Below, piece by piece: positions 14,674-20,780 of a stretch of DNA of 22,367 nt; position 1 is the first letter of the stretch, and each line of letters opens with the position of its first letter. Source of the stretch: JAHEAO01 sp041633555 (lineage in GTDB: Bacteria; Pseudomonadota; Alphaproteobacteria; Rhodobacterales; Rhodobacteraceae); NCBI GenBank assembly GCA_041633555.1, contig JBFKFZ010000050.1:1-22367 (forward strand). The letters are read 5' to 3'. Under the pieces are notes generated by a model. The model did no database searches. It saw only the letters and a list, made by a program, of their open reading frames with translations, and was not told the DNA's origin. Position numbers and translations under genes: made by a program.

Positions 14674-15957
14674 ATGAATTTGAAACTGGCAACCATGGTG
14701 GTGGCGGGCGTGATGGCCGCGGCACCGGCGCTGGCGGACCTGACCTTTCCGGCGCTGAGCTATCGGACCGGGCCTTACGGCGCGAACGGGATCCCGTTCG
14801 CGGACGGCTATCAGGACTATTTCACCCTGATCAACGAACGCGACGGCGGCATCGGCGGCGAAAAGATCCGCCTCGTCGAATGCGAAACCGGCTATAACAC
14901 CGAGAAGGGCGTGGAGTGCTACGAGGCGACCAAGGGCGAAGCCCCGATGGTCTATCAGCCGCTCTCGACCGGCATCACCTACCAGATCATCCCCAAGGCC
15001 TCGGCCGACGGTGTCCCGATTCACTCGATGGGGTATGGCCGGACTTCGGCGGCCAACGGCAAGGTGTTCGAATGGGTATTCAACTATCCCGCAAACTACT
15101 GGACCGGAGCATCGGTGGCGATCAACTACCTCCTCGAGCAGGAGGGCGGCGATCTGAACGGCAAGAAGATTGCGCTGGTCTATCACAACTCGGCTTACGG
15201 CAAAGAGCCGATCCGGACCCTGCAGGAACTCTCGAAGAAGCATGGCTACGAATTCGTCGAGATCCCGGTCGACCATCCCGGGCAGGAACAGAAAAGCCAG
15301 TGGCTCCAGATCCGCCGCGACAAGCCGGATTACGTGCTGATGTGGGGCTGGGGCGTGATGAACCAGGTCGCGATCCAGGAGGCCGCGAACATCCGCTATC
15401 CGATGGACCATTTCATCGGAATCTGGTGGTCAGGCTCCGAGAATGACGTGCTGCCGGTCGGCGATGGGGCAAATGGCTACAAATCACTCGCGATGCACGG
15501 CACCGGTATGGACTACCCCGTCTACGATGACATCAAGAAGTATGTGATCGACGCGGGCAAGGGGGCCGGCGCGGCCGATCAGGTCGGCTCGGTGCTTTAT
15601 TCGCGCGGCATGTATGCTGCGATGCTGGCGGTCGAGGCGGCAAAGAAGGCCCAGGAACTGGCTGGCACAAGCGCCATTACCCCAGCGCAGATGCGCGATG
15701 GCATGGAAGCGCTGGAGATCACCGAAGAGAAGATGGCCGAGCTCGGTCTTCCCAAGTTCGGACAGCCCTTCACGGTGACCTGCGAGAATCACGGCGGACC
15801 GGGTCTGGCGATGGTGCAGCAGTGGGATGCTTCCGCGAAGAAGTGGAACCTGATCACCGACTTCATCGCGCCCGACATGGAGGTGATTCAGCCGCTGATC
15901 GATGAGGATTCGGCCGCCTACGCTGCCGAGGCCGCAATCGTGGAGCGCTGCCAATAA
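14674..15957 (+). CDS. Periplasmic substrate-binding protein of the branched-chain-type ABC importer
   Basis: This is a 427-residue type-1 periplasmic binding protein. A signal peptide (residues 1-21, ending A-P-A-L-A before D22) directs export. The mature N-terminus runs L-T-F-P-A-L-S-Y-R-T-G-P-Y, followed by F-A-D-G-Y-Q-D-Y-F-T-L-I-N-E-R-D-G-G-I-G-G, the ligand-lobe pattern of Leu/Ile/Val-type proteins. The next recognisable parts are K-I-A-L-V-Y-H-N-S-A-Y-G-K and a Trp-rich hinge region (G-I-W-W-S-G-S). It is longer than LivK and resembles binding proteins annotated for non-amino-acid ligands, but the ligand cannot be deduced. AGGGAGG upstream of the ATG is a strong ribosome site. A GC-rich hairpin follows 11 bases after the stop. 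Confidence 0.93.
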   Translation: MNLKLATMVVAGVMAAAPALADLTFPALSYRTGPYGANGIPFADGYQDYFTLINERDGGIGGEKIRLVECETGYNTEKGVECYEATKGEAPMVYQPLSTGITYQIIPKASADGVPIHSMGYGRTSAANGKVFEWVFNYPANYWTGASVAINYLLEQEGGDLNGKKIALVYHNSAYGKEPIRTLQELSKKHGYEFVEIPVDHPGQEQKSQWLQIRRDKPDYVLMWGWGVMNQVAIQEAANIRYPMDHFIGIWWSGSENDVLPVGDGANGYKSLAMHGTGMDYPVYDDIKKYVIDAGKGAGAADQVGSVLYSRGMYAAMLAVEAAKKAQELAGTSAITPAQMRDGMEALEITEEKMAELGLPKFGQPFTVTCENHGGPGLAMVQQWDASAKKWNLITDFIAPDMEVIQPLIDEDSAAYAAEAAIVERCQ

Positions 15958-15968
15958 GGCGGTGATCT

Positions 15969-15998
15969 TCCCCGGCCGCCTTTCGGGGCGGCCGGGGA
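15969..15998 (+). terminator. Strong GC hairpin after the binding-protein gene, overlapping the next ribosome site
   Basis: A perfect 12-bp stem pairs 15969-15980 with 15987-15998 around a 6-base loop (TTTCGG). The bases that follow (GTTGAGTATATGG) contain no T-run, so it is probably not a full terminator. Its 3' arm ends in GGGGA, the core of the ribosome site GGGGAG (15994-15999) for the ATPase gene starting at 16008. It could stabilise the binding-protein message and hold down translation of the next gene. Confidence 0.6.
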
Positions 15999-16007
15999 GT
16001 TGAGTAT

Positions 16008-16850
16008 ATGGACGAAGAAAAAGCCATGCCGGACGCTGCCAACACCGACGAGACCTTGCTTGAGGTCAACAATATCGAGGTGATCTACAACCACGTCATT
16101 CTGGTGCTGAAAGGCGTCAGCCTGTCGGTGCCGAAGGGCGGGATCACGGCGCTTCTCGGCGGCAACGGTGCCGGCAAGACCACCACGCTGAAGGCGATCT
16201 CGAACCTGCTGCATTCCGAGCGCGGCGAGGTCACCAAAGGCTCCATCCTTTACCGCGGCGAGCGGGTGCAGGACCTGTCGCCTTCCGACCTTGTGAAAAA
16301 GGGCGTCATCCAGGTGATGGAGGGGCGGCATTGCTTCGAGCACCTGACCGTCGAGGAAAACCTGATGACCGGCGCCTATACCCGCCGCGACGGCCGGGGC
16401 AAGGTCGATGCCGACCTCGAACTGGTCTACAGCTACTTCCCCCGGCTCAAGGAACGCCGCAAGTCGCAGGCCGGATACACGTCGGGCGGCGAACAGCAGA
16501 TGGTGGCGATCGGCCGCGCCCTGATGAGCCGGCCCGAGACTATCCTGCTGGACGAGCCGAGCATGGGTCTGGCGCCGCAGCTGGTCGAGGAGATCTTCGG
16601 CATCGTCAAGGATCTGAACGAGAAGGAAGGCGTGTCATTCCTCCTGGCCGAGCAGAATACCAACGTCGCCCTGCGCTTTGCCCATTACGGTTACATCCTG
16701 GAATCTGGCCGCGTCGTGATGGACGGCCCGGCCAGCGACCTGCGCGAGAATGCCGACGTCAAGGAATTCTACCTCGGAGTCTCCGAAGAGGGCCGGAAAT
16801 CCTTCCGCGACGTGCGCAGCTACCGGCGCCGTAAGCGCTGGCTGGCCTGA
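16008..16850 (+). CDS. ABC transporter ATP-binding protein, LivF type, with basic C-terminal tail
   Basis: This is a 280-residue second ATPase of the importer. Walker A is G51-G-N-G-A-G-K-T58, the signature is T-S159-G-G-E-Q-Q-M, Walker B is L-L-D182-E183-P-S-M-G-L-A-P, and the switch region is L-L-A-E-Q-N-T-N. Domain order and length match LivF, except for about 23 residues after F-Y-L-G257. These form a very basic end (S-F-R-D-V-R-S-Y-R-R-R-K-R-W-L-A). The start is either ATG 16008 (GGGGAG 8 bases upstream, inside a hairpin) or ATG 16026 (only a GAAGAAA-like site); the first is preferred. The gap to the next gene is 24 bases. Confidence 0.92.
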   Translation: MDEEKAMPDAANTDETLLEVNNIEVIYNHVILVLKGVSLSVPKGGITALLGGNGAGKTTTLKAISNLLHSERGEVTKGSILYRGERVQDLSPSDLVKKGVIQVMEGRHCFEHLTVEENLMTGAYTRRDGRGKVDADLELVYSYFPRLKERRKSQAGYTSGGEQQMVAIGRALMSRPETILLDEPSMGLAPQLVEEIFGIVKDLNEKEGVSFLLAEQNTNVALRFAHYGYILESGRVVMDGPASDLRENADVKEFYLGVSEEGRKSFRDVRSYRRRKRWLA

Positions 16851-16874
16851 CGCAGAAAAGGGCTCGGAGGGGCG

Positions 16875-18542
16875 ATGCGCCAAGCCGACCTGATCGTCAC
16901 CAATGCCTCGGTCCTGACGATGGACGCGGCCGCACCCAGAGCCCGGGCGGTAGCCATCGCTGACGGGCGGATCCTGGCCGTCGGAAGCGATGCCGAGATC
17001 GCCGAACGCGAAGGCCCGGCCACGGAAACCGTCGATGCGAAAAGCGCGTCGCTCCTGCCCGGCTTCGTCGAAAGCCACCTGCACCTCTTTTTGGGCGGCG
17101 CCGAGCTGGCTCATCTGCAGCTCGGCGGGCTGCACGGGGTTGCGGCGGTCGGCGAGGCGATCCGGTCCTTCGCCGCCGCCCATCCCGAGCGGCCCCTGCT
17201 GATGGCGCAAAGCGCGGATTACGAGATCTTCGGACGGGCCGCCACGCGCAACGATCTGGATGCGATCCTGCCCGACCGGCCCTTCGCGATGACCGCGGCC
17301 GATCATCACACGGTCTGGGCCAATTCCGCAGCCCTGAAGGCTGCCGGCATCTTCGAAGGCCGCGATTGTGCCGCCGGAAGCGAGGTGGTGATGGGCGCGG
17401 ACGGGTTTGCCTCCGGCGAGCTGCGAGAGTTCGACGCCTTCACGCCGATCATGGCCCTCTCGGGTGAAGACCGGGCCAGCCTCGGGCTGCGCACCGGCGG
17501 CGAACCAGACCCCGCCCCAACGCCCGCCGAGCGTGCGGCGGACCGGGCGAATCTGGCCCGCGGGCTGGCGCATCTGGCGCGGCACGGTGTGACCTCGGCG
17601 GTCAACATGGACGGCAACCGCTACACGCTCGACCTGCTCGAAGAGATGCGACAGGCGGGCGAGTTGACAGCCCGCATCCGGGTGCCATTCCACTTCAAGC
17701 CTTGCATGCAGATGTCCGATCTCGACTGGGCCAGCGCGATGACGCGGAATTGGAACGATGACTGGCTGGCCTCGGGCTTCGTCAAGATGTTTATGGACGG
17801 CGTCGTGGACAGCGGCACCGCCTGGATGTTGAACGACTATCCCGACCGGCCCGGCTGGCGCGGAGAGCCGCTATTCGACCGGAACCACTTCGCCAAGATC
17901 GCGACAGAGCTGGACCGCCGCGGCCTGCAGATCGCAGTGCATGCGATCGGCGATGCCGCCGTTCATGCGGTGATCGACGGCTATGCGGCTGCCCGCAAGG
18001 CCAATGGCGCGCGCGACAGCCGGCACCGGATCGAGCATGTCGAACTGATAGACCCCGGTGATGTCCCGCGCTTGGCAGAACTCGGCATCATCGCCTCAGT
18101 TCAGCCGTCGCACCCGCCGGGCGCGATGGATTTCCCGATGGAGCCGACGACAAGCAGGATTGGTCGCAAAAGATGGGCGGATGCCTATCGGTGCAGGACG
18201 CTGGCAGAGGCCGGGGCGCGGCTGGCCTTCGCCTCCGACTGGCCGGTCGCGGATGTCTCGGTCCTGCGTGGCATCAATGCGGCGGTGACGCGAAAGCCCT
18301 GGGCCGACGGCCTACAGGATGAAAGCGTCGGGCTGATGGACGCGCTGGCAGCCTATACGATCGGCGGCGCCCATGCCGAACATACCGACGACCGTAAGGG
18401 CATGCTCCGCAAGGGCTATCTGGCCGACCTGGTGTTGCTGAGCGGTGATATCGAAGCGGCCGCACCGGAAGAGATCGACCAGCTCGAGATCGGCCTGACG
18501 GTCTGCGGCGGCCGGGCGGTCTACCGGGCTGGGTCGCCGTGA
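16875..18542 (+). CDS. Amidohydrolase family protein (Amidohydrolase_3, YtcJ-like)
   Basis: This is a 555-residue metal-dependent hydrolase of the amidohydrolase superfamily, predicted cytoplasmic because no signal peptide is seen. The N-terminus is typical (A-D-L-I-V-T-N-A-S-V-L-T-M-D). Metal-binding candidates are H68 and H70 in E-S-H-L-H-L-F, H356 in H-A-I-G-D-A-A-V, H384 and H388 in H-R-I-E-H-V-E-L, and D455 in F-A-S-D-W-P-V. This set matches YtcJ/formamide-deformylase-like proteins, which hydrolyse amide or related C-N bonds in varied substrates. GGAGG lies just before the ATG, and the gene starts 24 bases after the LivF-type ATPase, so it belongs to the same transcript. It may process the imported compound (for example, freeing a carboxylate), but that is inference. 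Confidence 0.9.
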   Translation: MRQADLIVTNASVLTMDAAAPRARAVAIADGRILAVGSDAEIAEREGPATETVDAKSASLLPGFVESHLHLFLGGAELAHLQLGGLHGVAAVGEAIRSFAAAHPERPLLMAQSADYEIFGRAATRNDLDAILPDRPFAMTAADHHTVWANSAALKAAGIFEGRDCAAGSEVVMGADGFASGELREFDAFTPIMALSGEDRASLGLRTGGEPDPAPTPAERAADRANLARGLAHLARHGVTSAVNMDGNRYTLDLLEEMRQAGELTARIRVPFHFKPCMQMSDLDWASAMTRNWNDDWLASGFVKMFMDGVVDSGTAWMLNDYPDRPGWRGEPLFDRNHFAKIATELDRRGLQIAVHAIGDAAVHAVIDGYAAARKANGARDSRHRIEHVELIDPGDVPRLAELGIIASVQPSHPPGAMDFPMEPTTSRIGRKRWADAYRCRTLAEAGARLAFASDWPVADVSVLRGINAAVTRKPWADGLQDESVGLMDALAAYTIGGAHAEHTDDRKGMLRKGYLADLVLLSGDIEAAAPEEIDQLEIGLTVCGGRAVYRAGSP

Positions 18543-18556
18543 GTCTGGCGCCGGCG

Positions 18557-19405
18557 TCAGCTGGCCTCGGCCTTCATCTCGTCGATCCGCTCCAGCGCCT
18601 CTTCGCGGGTATTGCGGATGTTGGGGCGGAAATCCTGGCTTTGGGCGCGCTGGCGGATTTCTTCCTCGGTTTCCGATCCGGTCGCGTAGCGGACCGAGCC
18701 CAGCGAGGCCGCGATGTTCAGCGCCTTGCCGCGGCGGGCATAATGGACCCAGGCCTCGGGCATGATCTGGCAGCCGTTATAGTTGATCAGGAAATACCAT
18801 TTCCGGTCCGTGGCTTTGATCCGGTCCTCGATATGATCGTAGAAATCGTTTACGTCACGGGAATGGTGGAAGGTGAAGTCCTTGAAATCGACTTCCATGA
18901 TGTTCTGCTCGGTGCGGAAGGTGATCCGGGGCTCAAAGTCGGCGGTGGTGTAATGCGGCTCGTACTCGGTCCGGTGAACGCGCTTCGAGGGCAGGGATTT
19001 GAGCCGCTCGAACGCATCGGCGCGGCTGGCGAAGAGGTTGGGGTCGAAGGCGTCGGTTCCGGCGGCGTTCTCGATCTGGCGGCGGGTTTCCTCCGACGCG
19101 TCGAACCGGACCGTGCCCATCGAATGCGCGAGGTTAAGCGTCTTGCCGCGACGGGCAAAGGCGAACCAGGCATCGGGGTCGATGCGGCTGTTGGAATAGT
19201 TCACCGCGAAGAACCACTGGTCTTCGCCGCTTTCGGCGATCCGCGCCTCGATCCGGTCGTAGAAGGCATTGACCTCGGACTGGGTGACCAGATGCAGGTT
19301 CGAAAAGTCGGCTTCCATGATCTCCAGATCCTGGTGCAGGATGATCCGGGCGTCGGTCTCGGCCCTGCTCAGGTTGGTTTGACGGGCGTCGGTGAACTGG
19401 CTCAT
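18557..19405 (-). CDS. Unknown protein built from two copies of one ~115-residue domain
   Basis: This is a 282-residue soluble protein that I do not recognise by name. It is an internal duplication: residues 20-139 and 160-277 align with about 47 identities by hand (near 40%). Both copies share the core I-M-E-x-D-F, V-N-x-F-Y-D-x-I-E-x-R-I, W-x-F-x-x-N-Y, I-x-P-x-A-W, then A-R-R-G-K-x-L-N-x-A-x-S-x-G-x-V-R. The last block is a striking basic signature. The strand-helix pattern is somewhat like STAS/SpoIIAA-type domains, but that is only an impression. It has no signal peptide or membrane segment. It runs against the amidohydrolase (14 bases between stops) and diverges from the PaaK-like gene across 119 bp. 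The only visible ribosome-site-like sequence is GAAGAG, which is weak. Real coding is supported by the strong repeat conservation. Confidence 0.85.
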   Translation of the reverse strand: MSQFTDARQTNLSRAETDARIILHQDLEIMEADFSNLHLVTQSEVNAFYDRIEARIAESGEDQWFFAVNYSNSRIDPDAWFAFARRGKTLNLAHSMGTVRFDASEETRRQIENAAGTDAFDPNLFASRADAFERLKSLPSKRVHRTEYEPHYTTADFEPRITFRTEQNIMEVDFKDFTFHHSRDVNDFYDHIEDRIKATDRKWYFLINYNGCQIMPEAWVHYARRGKALNIAASLGSVRYATGSETEEEIRQRAQSQDFRPNIRNTREEALERIDEMKAEAS

Positions 19406-19456
19406 GGCTGGGTCTCTTCACTTTGCGTCCCGAGATCTCTAGAGCGGTGGGCGACG

Positions 19457-19472
19457 GTAGACAATTGTATGC
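19457..19472. promoter_or_regulatory. Operator-like dyad around ACAATTGT between divergent genes
   Basis: The 16-bp stretch GTAGACAATTGTATGC is an imperfect palindrome (six of eight half-site positions) centred on the perfect core ACAATTGT at 19461-19468. It lies mid-way in the 119-bp region between the divergent duplicated-domain gene and the PaaK-like ligase gene. It could bind a dimeric regulator controlling both. I found no convincing promoter hexamers on either strand here. Confidence 0.3.
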
Positions 19473-19524
19473 GATGTCGCGGTGGCAGATTGTCGCAGCG
19501 CCGGACAGAGGAACAGGACGTGTA

Positions 19525-20751
19525 ATGGCTGGATACTACGATGCGCTGGAAACACGGAGCGCTGATGAGCGGGCGGCGGATCTGAGCGGGAAGTTGCCCG
19601 CTCTGGTTGCAAAGGCGATCGAGGGCGCGCCGGGCCTCGCGGCGCATCTGGTCGGGATCGATCCGGGTGACCTGACCAGCATCGGGGCACTGGCGACATT
19701 GCCGGTGCTGCGCAAATCCGAGCTTGGCAAGGCGCAGACCGACCGTCCGCCCTTCGGCGGTTTCACGACGCGCGAGCCGACCGGTATGGAGCATGTATTC
19801 CAGTCGCCCGGCCCGATCTACGAGCCCGGGCGGACCAGCCACGACTGGTGGCGCATGGGCCGCTTCCTGCATGCCTGTGGCATCGGCAAGGGCGACATCG
19901 TGCAGAACTGCTTTTCCTATCACCTGACGCCGGCGGGAATGATCTTCGAGAATGCCGCCCGCGCAGTCGGTGCAACCGTCCTGCCCGCCGGCACTGGCCA
20001 GACCGAGATGCAGGTCCGCGCCGCGCATGATGTCGGCTCGACCGCCTATGCCGGTACGCCGGACTATCTGAAGGTTATCCTCGACAGGGCCGAGGAAATG
20101 GACCTGCCGCTCGCAATCACCAAGGCCGTGGTCGGGGGCGGGGCGCTGTTCCCGTCGATGCGGCTCGATTATGCCGATCGCGGCATCCTCTGCCTGCAGA
20201 ACTACGCGACCGCCGATCTCGGCAACATCGCCTATGAAAGCGAGGCGCAGCAAGGGCTGATCGTCGACGAGGGCGTGATCGTCGAGATCGTGCGTCCCGG
20301 CACCGGCCTGCCCGTGGCCGAGGGCGAGGTCGGCGAGGTCGTGGTCACGACCCTGAACCCCGATTACCCGCTGATCCGCTTCGCCACAGGCGACCTTTCT
20401 GCCGTGCTGCCCGGGATCAGCCCCTGCGGCCGCACCAACCAGCGGATCAAGGGCTGGATGGGCCGCGCCGACCAGACCACCAAGATCAAGGGCATGTTCG
20501 TCCGGCCCGAACAGGTGGCCGAACTCGCGGCCCGGCATCCCGAGATCCGGAAGGTCCGGGTCATCGCCACCCGCGACGGCGATGCCGACGCGATGACGGT
20601 ACGGATCGAGGCGGCGGAGGGCGATGTTATTGCATATCAGGCCAGCGTCACCGAGGTGTTGAAGCTGAAAGGCGCCATCGAGCTGGTCGCGCCGGGCAGC
20701 TTGCCGAACGACGGCAAGGTGATCGACGACCAGAGGAACTACGAAGGCTAG
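19525..20751 (+). CDS. PaaK-family adenylate-forming ligase homolog with altered ATP-binding loop
   Basis: This is a 408-residue homolog of phenylacetate-CoA ligases. The C-terminal half is well conserved: Y-P-L-I-R-F-A-T-G-D-L-S, C-G-R-T-N-Q-R-I-K-G-W-M-G-R-A-D-Q-T-T-K and a final P-N-D-G-K-V-I-D-D-Q-R holding the probable catalytic lysine. The N-terminal half differs: the ATP-binding loop, normally S-S-G-T-T-G-K-P, reads Q93-S-P-G-P-I-Y-E-P-G102, and the usual Y-G-x-(S/T)-E block is Y227-A-T-A-D-L-G. I recall the same replacement in PaaK-like proteins beside LivFGHM-type transporters, so it is probably a clade trait, not decay. Enzyme activity is uncertain. ATG at 19525 has AGGA 6 bases upstream; a longer frame from 19423 lies in the divergent promoter region and was rejected. 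Confidence 0.88.
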   Translation: MAGYYDALETRSADERAADLSGKLPALVAKAIEGAPGLAAHLVGIDPGDLTSIGALATLPVLRKSELGKAQTDRPPFGGFTTREPTGMEHVFQSPGPIYEPGRTSHDWWRMGRFLHACGIGKGDIVQNCFSYHLTPAGMIFENAARAVGATVLPAGTGQTEMQVRAAHDVGSTAYAGTPDYLKVILDRAEEMDLPLAITKAVVGGGALFPSMRLDYADRGILCLQNYATADLGNIAYESEAQQGLIVDEGVIVEIVRPGTGLPVAEGEVGEVVVTTLNPDYPLIRFATGDLSAVLPGISPCGRTNQRIKGWMGRADQTTKIKGMFVRPEQVAELAARHPEIRKVRVIATRDGDADAMTVRIEAAEGDVIAYQASVTEVLKLKGAIELVAPGSLPNDGKVIDDQRNYEG

Positions 20752-20780
20752 CCAGGGTGATGCGCGAAAGGAGTAGCCCG

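Noticed and set aside
18545..18560. CTGGCGCC-GGCGTCAG dyad at the convergent gene ends as a bidirectional terminator
   Set aside because: The stem is short, contains a mismatch, overlaps the stop codon of the minus-strand gene and lacks T-runs on either side.
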